A stretch of 64,000 nucleotides of DNA, from the NCBI RefSeq assembly GCF_014654205.1, contig NZ_BNAW01000024.1, positions 1 through 64,000 on the forward strand, read 5' to 3'. The translations under genes were made by a program, and so were the position numbers. The notes below the pieces were generated by a model. The model saw only the letters and a list, made by a program, of their open reading frames with translations, was not told the origin of the DNA and did not search any database. Every line of letters starts with the position of its first letter. The stretch's first letter is position 1. The DNA is from Amycolatopsis bullii. Its GTDB lineage: Bacteria; Actinomycetota; Actinomycetes; Mycobacteriales; Pseudonocardiaceae. Of the stretch, positions 17,934-25,464 are shown one piece after another.

Positions 17934-18806
17934 TTATCTACCCGAGTTCGCCCTCGGCCGCGGCTGGCACCGCGGGCACGAGAACGACGAACGGTTCATG
18001 AACGGCTCCCGGCGGATCGCCGTGCCGCACCGGTGGCACGGCATCCCCTCCTGGCCGTACGCGTCCAGCGAGCGATCGAAGTACCCCGACTGCCCGTTGA
18101 CGTTCACGTACAGGGCATCGAACGACGTTCCGCCCGCGCCCAGCGCCTCGTTCATCACGTCCGCCGCCGCGGACAGCAGCTCGCGGCCCTTGGCCAGGGT
18201 CAGCTTTTCGGTCGGCCGGGCCCAGTGCAGGCGAGCTCGCCACAACGCTTCGTCTGCATAGATGTTGCCGATGCCCGAAACCAGCGTCTGGTCGAGCAGC
18301 GCCCGTTTGACCTCGGTGCGCCGCGACCGCAGCGCGCGCACCGCCGCGTCGAGGTCGAACTCCGGGTCCATCGGGTCGCGCGCGATGTGCGCGATCGTGT
18401 CCGGCAGCAGGACGTCGCCGCCGATGTCGCTGAGGTCGTCGAGCGCCAGGCCGCCGAACGTGCGCTGGTCGACGAACCGCAGCTCCGGCCCGTCGTCTTC
18501 GAAGCGCAGCCGCACCCGCAGGTGCTTCTCGTCCGGCGCGCCCTCCGGCTGGACGAGCATCTGCCCGCTCATCCCCAGGTGGGCCAGCAGCGCCTCCTTG
18601 TCGGACAGCTCCAGCCACAGGTACTTGCCCCGCCGCCGCGCCGCCTCGACGCGGGTGCCGGCGAGCCGCTGCGTGAAGTCCTCCGCGCCCAGGGCGTGCC
18701 GGCGGATGGCGCGCGGGTGCATGACCTCCGCATCGCGGATGGTCCGCCCCGCGACGTGCGCCTGCAGGCCCAGGCGGACGACTTCGACCTCGGGAAGTTC
18801 GGGCAT
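17934..18806 (-). CDS. fpg: Formamidopyrimidine-DNA glycosylase
   Basis: 290 aa. Removes oxidised purines such as 8-oxoguanine and nicks the abasic site. The N-terminus MPELPEVE provides the catalytic Pro2/Glu3. The H2TH region includes LLDQTLVSGIGNIYADEAL, and the C-terminal zinc finger has four cysteines (CHRCGTAIRREPF and SFSCPRCQ). Part of the conserved rpmF-rnc-fpg neighbourhood, here split from rnc by a lyase gene. Confidence 0.96.
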   Translation of the reverse strand: MPELPEVEVVRLGLQAHVAGRTIRDAEVMHPRAIRRHALGAEDFTQRLAGTRVEAARRRGKYLWLELSDKEALLAHLGMSGQMLVQPEGAPDEKHLRVRLRFEDDGPELRFVDQRTFGGLALDDLSDIGGDVLLPDTIAHIARDPMDPEFDLDAAVRALRSRRTEVKRALLDQTLVSGIGNIYADEALWRARLHWARPTEKLTLAKGRELLSAAADVMNEALGAGGTSFDALYVNVNGQSGYFDRSLDAYGQEGMPCHRCGTAIRREPFMNRSSFSCPRCQPRPRANSGR

Positions 18807-18850
18807 GCGGCCATTGTGCCCGGGAGGTACGACAGTTTTCGCAAAGGCAC

Positions 18851-20206
18851 CTACGGAGCGGTGGGTCCGACGTCGGCCTTCGTCAGCGGAACCCGGGTGG
18901 TCCCCGAGGCGAAGTACTCGTCCGCGCCGACGTCGAAGGTGCCCGAGCGGGCCTGCAAGTCGAAGTCCTTCGCCGCGGACGGGTACGACCCGACACCGGC
19001 GTTGATCGCCGGGCTGCCCGGCGCCAGCCGGTAGAGCCCGGCGGCGTCCTTGACCAGCTTCGGGTCGACGGACTTCGACGGGATGCCCGCCGTGCCGCCG
19101 AAGGTGATGTTGCCCTCGTACTTGACCGTCGACCCGCCGGGCAGCGTGACCAGCGTCCCCGAGGTGCCCTTGACGATGTTGTCCGCGACCACGCAGTCCT
19201 TCGGCTTGAAGTCCCCGCCGTCGCCGTCGATCACGCTGTTCGACCCCAGCACTGTGTTGTAGGCGACCGTCACCCGGTCGGGCCGGTCGTGGAGCTTGCT
19301 CGTGGGGCCGCTGTCGGCTTCGTCGCCGGAGCCGAAGACGATCGCCCGGTCGCCGGAGTTCGCCACGTAGTTGTCGACGATCCGGTGGTCGTTGCCGTGG
19401 AACCGGATGCCCGAGCCGAAGAGGACGTTGCCCTCGACGGTGCTGCGGTCGCCGTGGCGCAGCACGAGGTAGCCCCGGCTGTCCCGGATCGTGTTGTAGC
19501 GCACCACGTTGTCGGACGACTTGACGGAGATCGCCTCGCTGTCGCCGTCGGCCTTCTCGAAGAGGTTGTTCTCGATCAGGGCGTTCGCCGAAGACGACTG
19601 GCGGTCGCTCAGCCCGAGCCGGATCGACTCGCCGCCGTTCGACCCGCTGAACTGGTGGTTGTAGAAGTAGTTGTGGTGCACGTGGACGCGCTTCGCCATG
19701 GCGCCGGACGGACCGAGGATCTGCAGGAACACGCCCTCGCTGGTGCGGTTCTGGAAGACGTTGCGGTCCACCACCGTGTCGTCGCCGCTGACCGTGACCC
19801 AGTTGCCGTCGGTCGCGAGCTGGAAGTCGTTGCGGGTCAGGCGGTTGCCCGGCGCGCCGGCCGGCACGCTCAGCGTCGCGCTGCCCCGGAACTTGAACCC
19901 GCGCAGCACGACGTTCGAGACGCCGCTCGCGAAGGCGAAGGTCTTCGAGCCGGTGAGGGTGACCTGCCCGGTGTGCTCGGCCGCGATCGTCACGGGTGCC
20001 GAGGCGGTGCCGGACCGCTTGATCGAAAGCGTCGCGCCCGCGGAGTAGCTGCCGTCCGCGAGGGCGATCGTGTCACCCGGGTTCGCCTTGTCCATCGCGG
20101 ACTGCAGGGCCGCCAGCGAGGTGACGCGGATCTGCGCGGCCGACGCCGGCGAGCCGGGCACGATGACGAGCGCCGCGGCGATCAGGGGTACGAAGAACGG
20201 ACGCAT
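18851..20206 (-). CDS. Secreted polysaccharide lyase, PL6-like (alginate/chondroitin lyase family)
   Basis: 451 aa with signal peptide (residues 1-23, ending ASA). Right-handed parallel beta-helix typical of chondroitinase-B/PL6: IRVTSLAALQSAMDKANPGD at the start, then repeated asparagine-ladder coils (NRLTRNDFQ, HVHHNYFYNH, NALIENNLFEKADGDSEAIS, VVRYNTIRDSRGYLVLRHG, DRSTVEGNVLFG). The family uses a Ca2+ site plus Lys/Arg catalytic residues to cleave uronate polysaccharides; SRGYLVLRHG is a likely active-site strand. It sits alone between rnc and fpg, interrupting a conserved gene order, so it is probably an insertion. Substrate unproven. Confidence 0.9.
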   Translation of the reverse strand: MRPFFVPLIAAALVIVPGSPASAAQIRVTSLAALQSAMDKANPGDTIALADGSYSAGATLSIKRSGTASAPVTIAAEHTGQVTLTGSKTFAFASGVSNVVLRGFKFRGSATLSVPAGAPGNRLTRNDFQLATDGNWVTVSGDDTVVDRNVFQNRTSEGVFLQILGPSGAMAKRVHVHHNYFYNHQFSGSNGGESIRLGLSDRQSSSANALIENNLFEKADGDSEAISVKSSDNVVRYNTIRDSRGYLVLRHGDRSTVEGNVLFGSGIRFHGNDHRIVDNYVANSGDRAIVFGSGDEADSGPTSKLHDRPDRVTVAYNTVLGSNSVIDGDGGDFKPKDCVVADNIVKGTSGTLVTLPGGSTVKYEGNITFGGTAGIPSKSVDPKLVKDAAGLYRLAPGSPAINAGVGSYPSAAKDFDLQARSGTFDVGADEYFASGTTRVPLTKADVGPTAP

Positions 20207-20296
20207 CCGCCCTGCCTCTCCATTGAGTACGAGCGCGGCGGATGATCACCACGCTACGGAGAGGAGGACGGCGCCGTCAACGGGGGTTCCCGCTGA

Positions 20297-21046
20297 TCAG
20301 GACTCCGGTTCGGCTTGCTTCTGCGCCTCGAGTTCGGCGGACAGCGAACGCCAGGCCGTCTCGGCGGCCTTCTGTTCGGCTTCCTTCTTCGTCGACCCGG
20401 TGCCGTGGCCCAGCGGACGGCCGGCGATGAGCACCGTGGCCGTGAACTCCTTGCGGTGGTCCGGCCCGGTGTCCTCGACCTTGTACTCCGGCACGCCGAG
20501 CCCGGCCGACGCGGTCAGCTCCTGCAGGCTCGTCTTCCAGTCGAGCCCGGCCCCGCGCAGCGGCGCTTCGGCGAGCAGGCCGTCGAAGAGGTGGTGCACG
20601 AGCTTGCGCGCGATCTCGATGCCGTGCTCGATGTAGGCGGCACCGATCACCGCCTCCAGCCCGTCGGCGAGGATGCTCGCCTTGTCCCGGCCGCCGGTGA
20701 GCTCTTCGCCCTTGCCGAGCAGCAGGTGCGCCCCGAGGCCACCCTCGCCGAGCCCGCGGGCCACCCTCGCCAGGGCGTGCATGTTGACGACGCTGGCGCG
20801 GAGCTTCGCGAGCTGACCTTCGGGCAGGTCGGAATGCGTGTTGTACAGGTGATCGGTGACGACGAGGCTGAGCACGGCATCACCGAGGAACTCCAGCCGC
20901 TCATTCGGCGGCAGCCCCCCGTTTTCGTACGCGTACGAACGGTGGGTCAGCGAAAGCCGGAGCAGCTCGGGGTCGAGAGTGACCCCGAGCGCTTCGAGCA
21001 ACGGCGCCGGATCGGCTGCGGGTCCCCTGGGCGTCTTGCCCCCCAT
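20297..21046 (-). CDS. rnc: Ribonuclease III
   Basis: 249 aa. Cleaves double-stranded RNA in rRNA processing and sRNA decay. The RNase III signature ERLEFLGDAVL (residues about 49-59) carries the acidic metal ligands; the second acidic set is in ADGLEAVIGAAY. A C-terminal double-stranded RNA binding domain (residues about 165-235) ends GSTKKEAEQKAAETAW. The start lies 13 bases after rpmF, so it is in an operon with rpmF and probably yceD. Confidence 0.97.
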   Translation of the reverse strand: MGGKTPRGPAADPAPLLEALGVTLDPELLRLSLTHRSYAYENGGLPPNERLEFLGDAVLSLVVTDHLYNTHSDLPEGQLAKLRASVVNMHALARVARGLGEGGLGAHLLLGKGEELTGGRDKASILADGLEAVIGAAYIEHGIEIARKLVHHLFDGLLAEAPLRGAGLDWKTSLQELTASAGLGVPEYKVEDTGPDHRKEFTATVLIAGRPLGHGTGSTKKEAEQKAAETAWRSLSAELEAQKQAEPES

Positions 21047-21059
21047 ATCGGCTAGCCGA

Positions 21060-21242
21060 TCAGGCGGGCTCGACGACCTGGCGGCCGTTGTGCTGGCCGC
21101 ACGACGGGCACGCGACGTGCTGGAGCTTCGGCTGCTTGCAGGCGCGGTTGGAGCAGGGCACCAGCTGCACCGGAGCCGCCTTCCACTGGCTGCGGCGGGA
21201 GCGCGTGTTGGATCGCGACATCTTCCGCTTCGGGACGGCCAC
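21060..21242 (-). CDS. rpmF: 50S ribosomal protein L32
   Basis: 60 aa. Typical N-terminus MAVPKRKMSRSNTRSRRSQW and four cysteines (CSNRAC and CPSC) forming a zinc ribbon, so it is a zinc-binding (C+) type. Located between yceD and rnc, the standard bacterial order. Confidence 0.97.
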   Translation of the reverse strand: MAVPKRKMSRSNTRSRRSQWKAAPVQLVPCSNRACKQPKLQHVACPSCGQHNGRQVVEPA

Positions 21243-21314
21243 GAGTAGATCTCCTTATGACGGTCTGCTCGCGGTCGTGCGAGCGAACTTTCCTCCGGAC
21301 GAGCTGGACGCTCG

Positions 21315-21917
21315 TCAGGCTTGCTCAGCTGGGCCCTGCGCAGGCTTTTCGCCCGCGTTCTCGTCGAATCGCTCCACGAGTGCGGCCCACCGAGGGTCTA
21401 TCTTCTCATGCCCGTGTCCGGGCTCGAGATCGGCCCACTTGACGCCGCAGTCCGTGCAGAGGCCGGCGCAGTCCTCGGTGCACAGCGGAGCCAGCGGTAG
21501 GGCCAGCACGACGGCGTCGCGGACGATGGGTTCGAGGTCGATCCGGTCGTCGACCAGCCGGGGGATCTCGTCCTCGTCGGTGGTCTCCTCGGTGGCCGAC
21601 CCCGGGTAGGCGAACAGCTCCTGGACCTCGACCTCGACCTCTTCGGTCAGCGGGTCGAGGCAGCGGGCGCAGGTGCCCTTGGCCGTGGCCTTCGCGGTGC
21701 CGCTCACGAGCACGCCTTCGACGACCGACTCGAGGAGCAGGTCGAGTTCCAGCTCGGAGCCGGCTTCGATGGTGATGACATCGGGGACGCCGAGCGGCGT
21801 CTCCACCGGCACGCTGCGCTTGACGGCGCGGCTGAGGCCGGCGTGACGGCCGAGCTCGCGGGTGTCGATCACCCACGGGCTGCGGTCGTCGAGCTGGGGG
21901 GTCTTGTTCTCGGACAT
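21315..21917 (-). CDS. DUF177 / YceD-family protein
   Basis: 200 aa from ATG at 21917; an in-frame GTG at 21935 is also possible. YceD/DUF177 proteins are usually encoded just before rpmF and are linked to 23S rRNA accumulation. Visible: SPWVIDTRELGR at the N-terminus, then the cysteine motif GTCARCLDPLTEEVEVEV and CTEDCAGLCTDCG near the C-terminus, probably a metal-binding pair of CxxC-like clusters. Confidence 0.9.
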   Translation of the reverse strand: MSENKTPQLDDRSPWVIDTRELGRHAGLSRAVKRSVPVETPLGVPDVITIEAGSELELDLLLESVVEGVLVSGTAKATAKGTCARCLDPLTEEVEVEVQELFAYPGSATEETTDEDEIPRLVDDRIDLEPIVRDAVVLALPLAPLCTEDCAGLCTDCGVKWADLEPGHGHEKIDPRWAALVERFDENAGEKPAQGPAEQA

Positions 21918-22020
21918 CCAGTCCAGGGTACGCACGCTCCGCCACCTCTTTTGAGCTGGGCGGGCCCTGGACGGCGAGGTCCGGGCCGGAAGTCCCCGCC
22001 TCCCCGGCAGGGATCCGACC

Positions 22021-22083
22021 GCCCAGGTACGCGAGCCGACCGGCTGGGTACGCGAGCCGACCCTCCGGGTACGTCAGCCATCC
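22021..22083. repeat. 21-bp tandem repeat, three copies
   Basis: GGTACGCGAGCCGAC recurs at 22026 and 22047, and a degenerate copy GGTACGTCAGCCATC at 22068, an exact period of 21 bases. It lies in non-coding DNA between yceD and the DivIVA-like gene. Confidence 0.75.
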
Positions 22084-22443
22084 CGGCAAAGGCGGTCGCT
22101 GTTGTGGCGTTCCGCGGTGGTAGCCGGGGCCTGCTGGTCGGGCTCGGTCCGAAGGTGCGGCTGACCTGGGTTGGTGCCAGGTCACCTTGGCCGACGAGCC
22201 GGTGCTTCCTGGCCGGCTGGCAGCTTGGTGCCCACCACCCCGAAGCCGCAACTGTGACGACGGCCGGCAGCACCGCGTCAAGGCGGGAAAGCGTGCCTTG
22301 ACCCGGCGCCACCGGCCGTGTTCTGGCTTCGGATCGGGGCGGCGGGGGAGGTCTGGGTGGGGTGCGGGTTGGGTGTCAGCGTCCCGTTCGACCTGTGAGG
22401 CCCGAGGAGGGCGCTGCGACTGGCCCGGCCCGCAAACGGCCCG

Positions 22444-22554
22444 CCCTCCCTGGGGGCTGCCCCCGCTTCCAGTCTATCGAGGCCGCCCCACGAAAAAGCC
22501 GGAAAGCCGCACCTCAGGCCGGGTTTGCCCACACCGGGTCAGCGATGTGGACAA
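22444..22554 (-). promoter_or_regulatory. Element copy 1: inverted DnaA-box-like pair, -10-like motif and hairpin leader
   Basis: On the minus strand: TTGTCCACA (22554-22546), a 12-base spacer, TGTGGGCAA (22533-22525), then TGCGGCTTTCCGG, then GATAGACTGG (a TANNNT -10-like sequence), then a GGGGGCAGCCCCC hairpin followed by AGGGAGGGCGGG. TTGTCCACA equals the streptomycete DnaA-box consensus and TGTGGGCAA is a near-consensus box in the opposite orientation. The whole block is repeated at 57640-57759. Confidence 0.6.
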
Positions 22555-22602
22555 CCGCCGGAGCTCGCGAGCGAGCCGCCCCTCAGCGGCCTGAGAACCT
22601 CG

Positions 22603-23331
22603 TCACACCTGGTAGTCGTAGAGCGTCGGCCGGCCGCTCGAGCTGGGGAGGTTCGCCGGGGAGCGCAGGTGGTTGCGGCCCGAGTCCACCGTCCGCAGCG
22701 TCGTGGCCAGCAGCTCCGAGAACTCCGCCAGCTTGCCGTCCACGTACGCGTCGCAGTCCGCGCGCTGGCGGTCGGCCTCCGCGTGGGCCTCGTCGACGAT
22801 CCGGGCCGACTCCGCGTGGGCCGCCTGGACGACCTCGGTCTGCGCGACCAGGCGGGCCTGCTCGGCGCGGCCGTCCTCGATGGCGCGGTCGTAGGCGTCG
22901 CGGCCGGCCTGGATCATGCGCTCGGACTCGGCTCGGGAGCGGTCGGTGAGGTTCTGGTACTCCGCCTGGCCCGCCGCCACCGTGCGGTCGGCCTGGTCGT
23001 GCGCGTCGGCGAGCATCTGCTCCGCGCGGGCGCGCGCGTCGGCGAGGATGCGCTCCGCTTCGTCCGTCGCTTCCGCGATCGTGCGCTCGGCCTCGGCGTT
23101 CGCGCCCGCGACCGTCTCGCCGGCCTCCTTGCGGGCCGCGTGGATCAGGTCGTCGCGCTTGTCGAGGACGTCCTGGGCGTCGTCGATCTCGGCCGGCAGT
23201 GCGTCGCGGACGTCGTCGAGGAGTTCGAGCACGTCGCCGCGGGGCACCACGCAGCTGGCCGTCATCGGGACGCCGCGCGCCTCCTCGACGATGGTGACGA
23301 GCTCGTCGAGCGCCTCGAAAACCCGGTACAC
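22603..23331 (-). CDS. DivIVA-like coiled-coil protein (Rv2927c-like)
   Basis: 242 aa from GTG at 23331 (GGAG five bases upstream), giving the Rv2927c-like start YRVFEALDELVTIVEEARGV then TASCVVPRGDVLELLDDV. Residues about 60-210 are almost pure alpha-helical coiled coil, rich in Ala/Glu/Arg with heptads (AEAERTIAEATDEAERILAD). Such proteins are thought to act in cell-pole or division-site organisation. Position between coaD and yceD is conserved in actinobacteria, although here an RNase gene separates it from coaD. Confidence 0.88.
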   Translation of the reverse strand: MYRVFEALDELVTIVEEARGVPMTASCVVPRGDVLELLDDVRDALPAEIDDAQDVLDKRDDLIHAARKEAGETVAGANAEAERTIAEATDEAERILADARARAEQMLADAHDQADRTVAAGQAEYQNLTDRSRAESERMIQAGRDAYDRAIEDGRAEQARLVAQTEVVQAAHAESARIVDEAHAEADRQRADCDAYVDGKLAEFSELLATTLRTVDSGRNHLRSPANLPSSSGRPTLYDYQV

Positions 23332-23440
23332 GGCAACTCCAATCCCCTGTCGCTGTGCCCAGTCTGCCCGCATCGGGCGCCGAAGCGGTGAACGCCACCG
23401 GCGCCGGGCGTGTCCCCCGGGACCACGCCCGGCGCGCGGG

Positions 23441-24124
23441 TCAGGAATTCGGGTCGATCCGCTCGAAGGTGGCGTAGCGGTCGGGCGTGTAGGCCAGCTC
23501 GCCCGCCTTGCCGGAGATCACGCGGTCGTTCGTGCCGACGGCGAAGAGCTTGTAGTAGCCGGACGCGCAGGCCGGGAGCACGCCCTCCCGGTTCTCGTAC
23601 GTCGTCCCCGCGGACGTGCCGTTCCGCACGTTGTCCACGACCGCCTTCGCCGCCGACGACAACTGCGAGTAGCCGATCTTCGCCAGGCCCGAGAGGTCGC
23701 CGCAGGCGTGCGTCGTGCCGCCGCCGACGTCGATGACCTTGAAGGTGGCGTAGTGGTCGCCGGTGTAGAAGTACTCGCCCGCGCTGCCGGTCACGATGCG
23801 GCGCGTGCCGCGGGTGCTCGAGCCCGGCGTCGGCACCGTGTACTCGTGGTAGTAGCCCGACGCGCACGCCGGGAGCACCCCTTCGCGGTTGTCGAAGACG
23901 ACGCCGTCGTTCTTCGGGTACGGGAACGGCCCGTCCGTCTGGATCAGCCGGTACGTCGTCGTCGCTTCGGCCGGGAGCGCCGAGAGCGTCGTGTGCGAGA
24001 AGCCGGAGAGGTTGCCGCAGGCGTTCTGCGCGGCGACGGCGGAAGACGGCGCGGTGACCCCGGCGAACAGCGTCGCCAAGAGCGCCACCAGGACGGCAGC
24101 CCGGCGCGATCGGTAGTTGGTCAT
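23441..24124 (-). CDS. Secreted tandem-domain guanyl-specific ribonuclease (RNase Sa/N1 family)
   Basis: 227 aa; signal peptide residues 1-32. Two RNase Sa-like domains in one chain. Domain 1 (residues about 36-132) closely resembles Streptomyces RNase Sa: LSALPAEATTTYRLIQTDGP, FDNREGVLP, YYHEYTVPTP, TRGTRRIVTG, TGDHYATF; catalytic set E81, R109, H124 is intact. Domain 2 (residues about 141-224) keeps E180 and R201, but PDRYATF has R216 where the catalytic His should be. A single C-A to C-G type base change (CAC to CGC) accounts for this. No barstar-like inhibitor gene is nearby. Single-domain secreted RNases of this family are about 100 residues, so this is a duplication. Confidence 0.9.
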   Translation of the reverse strand: MTNYRSRRAAVLVALLATLFAGVTAPSSAVAAQNACGNLSGFSHTTLSALPAEATTTYRLIQTDGPFPYPKNDGVVFDNREGVLPACASGYYHEYTVPTPGSSTRGTRRIVTGSAGEYFYTGDHYATFKVIDVGGGTTHACGDLSGLAKIGYSQLSSAAKAVVDNVRNGTSAGTTYENREGVLPACASGYYKLFAVGTNDRVISGKAGELAYTPDRYATFERIDPNS

Positions 24125-24250
24125 TTTCGGACCGTAACCCGGCCGGATGATCGTCAGGAGACGACGACGTGAACTCCCGCAGCTCCAGGCCGAAGTCCCG
24201 ACGAACGGAGGGGGCCGAACGACGGAAACCGGACACTCCCTTGTAGAGGG

Positions 24251-24736
24251 TCAGCGCCCGAGCTTGGGGAACTTCCCCGAAAGCCGCTCGTAGACGATCG
24301 GCGGCACGAACCGCTCGATGTCGCCGCCGAGCGCCGCGACCTCCTTGACCAGCGAGCTGGACACGAAGCCGTACGCCGGGTTGTTCGCCATCAGCAGCGT
24401 CTCGATGCCGGTGAGCTCGCGGTTCATCTGCGCCATCTGCAGCTCGTAGTCGAAGTCGCTGACCGAGCGCAGGCCCTTGGCGACCGCCACGATGTCGTTG
24501 TCGCGGCAGTAGTCGACCAGCAGGCCCTCCCACGAGTCGACCCGCACGTTCGGCAGCTCCGTGGTGATCTCGCGCAGGATTTCCAGGCGCTCCTCGATCT
24601 CGAAGAGGCCCTTCTTGTTCTTGTTCACCCCCACCGCGACGACGACCTCGTCGAACAGCCGGCTGGCCCGTTCGATGATGTCGAGGTGCCCGTTGGTGGC
24701 CGGATCGTAGGAACCGGGACAGACCGCACGCCGCAT
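24251..24736 (-). CDS. coaD: Phosphopantetheine adenylyltransferase
   Basis: 161 aa, standard length. Fourth step of coenzyme A synthesis: ATP plus 4'-phosphopantetheine to dephospho-CoA. Nucleotidyltransferase motif PGSYDPATNGH at residues 7-17 and YGFVSSSLVKEVAALGGD near residue 122. The gap of 43 bases to rsmD and same direction suggest an operon. Confidence 0.97.
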   Translation of the reverse strand: MRRAVCPGSYDPATNGHLDIIERASRLFDEVVVAVGVNKNKKGLFEIEERLEILREITTELPNVRVDSWEGLLVDYCRDNDIVAVAKGLRSVSDFDYELQMAQMNRELTGIETLLMANNPAYGFVSSSLVKEVAALGGDIERFVPPIVYERLSGKFPKLGR

Positions 24737-24779
24737 GGCGCGGACGCTACCGTGCCGGGCCCGGTCTCCGCCGCGTGGC

Positions 24780-25340
24780 TCACGCCACAGCCGCGTACTC
24801 CGCCCAGAAGACGGCGGTGTCGCCGTACTTCTTCGCGCGCGTCGGCTCGAAGCCCGGCGGCCAGTCCGGCTCGCCGTCGCGGGCGGCGCGCTCGATCACC
24901 ACCAGGGCCGACGACCCCAGCCAGCCGCCCGCGGCCAGCGCCGCGAGCACGGACCCGAGCGCCGCCGCGTCCACGGCGTACGGCGGGTCGGCCAGCACCA
25001 GGTCGAACGGACCGGGTGCGGGTGCCGCGACGACCGCCTCCACCTGCCCGGCCCGGACCGTGCCGCCCAGGCCCAGCGCCGCGACGTTGCCGCGCAGGAC
25101 GTCGACGGCCCGCCGGTCGGCCTCCACGAAAAGGGCGTCCGCGGCGCCGCGGGAGAGGGCTTCGAGGCCGAGCGCGCCGGACCCGGCGTAGAGGTCCAGG
25201 ACGCGGGCGCCGTCCAGCTCGCCCGCCGTCTCCAGGGCGTTGAACAGGGCTTCCCGCACGCGTTCCGACGTCGGCCGCGTGCCCTTCGGCGGCACCTTCA
25301 GCCGCCGCCCGCCCGCCGTCCCGGCCACGATCCTGGTCAC
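24780..25340 (-). CDS. rsmD: 16S rRNA (guanine966-N2)-methyltransferase
   Basis: 186 aa from GTG at 25340. SAM-binding motif DLYAGSGALGLEALSRGA and catalytic DPPY (FDLVLADPPYAVD). The N-terminus TRIVAGTAGGRRLKVPPKG and TSERVREALFNAL are RsmD signatures. Adjacent to coaD as in most bacteria. The frame is open further upstream, but that DNA is the divergent promoter and the start of helD. Confidence 0.95.
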   Translation of the reverse strand: MTRIVAGTAGGRRLKVPPKGTRPTSERVREALFNALETAGELDGARVLDLYAGSGALGLEALSRGAADALFVEADRRAVDVLRGNVAALGLGGTVRAGQVEAVVAAPAPGPFDLVLADPPYAVDAAALGSVLAALAAGGWLGSSALVVIERAARDGEPDWPPGFEPTRAKKYGDTAVFWAEYAAVA

Positions 25341-25464
25341 CCCCCGATTGTGCGGGGAAGGCACACCGCGCGGATGACCGGGACACGGGTGTCCCCGCCG
25401 GGACCACCGCGTAGAGTCGTTCTTCGCCCTCGGAGGCGATCCCAAAGCTGTCAAGGAGCCATGC

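Larger units (their letters stand above)
21918..22602. other. 685-bp intergenic region with repeats, a promoter-like element and a hairpin
   Basis: No convincing gene: the open frames lack a ribosome site and have no family resemblance. It contains a 21-bp tandem repeat (22021-22083), a hairpin GTCAAGGC/GCCTTGAC (22277-22302) and the conserved DnaA-box element at 22444-22554. Read on the minus strand, a transcript starting in the element would reach that hairpin after about 170-190 bases, so a small non-coding RNA is possible. Alternatively it is a long leader for yceD-rpmF-rnc. Confidence 0.5.

Noticed and set aside
21869..22312. 147-aa minus-strand open frame in the yceD upstream gap
   Set aside because: Low-complexity Pro/Arg/Ser/Gly composition from the tandem repeats, no ribosome site, no domain resemblance.
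22270..22600. 6C-type RNA in the intergenic region
   Set aside because: C-rich stretches are present, but the two-loop 6C pattern could not be built by eye; only a generic RNA is proposed.
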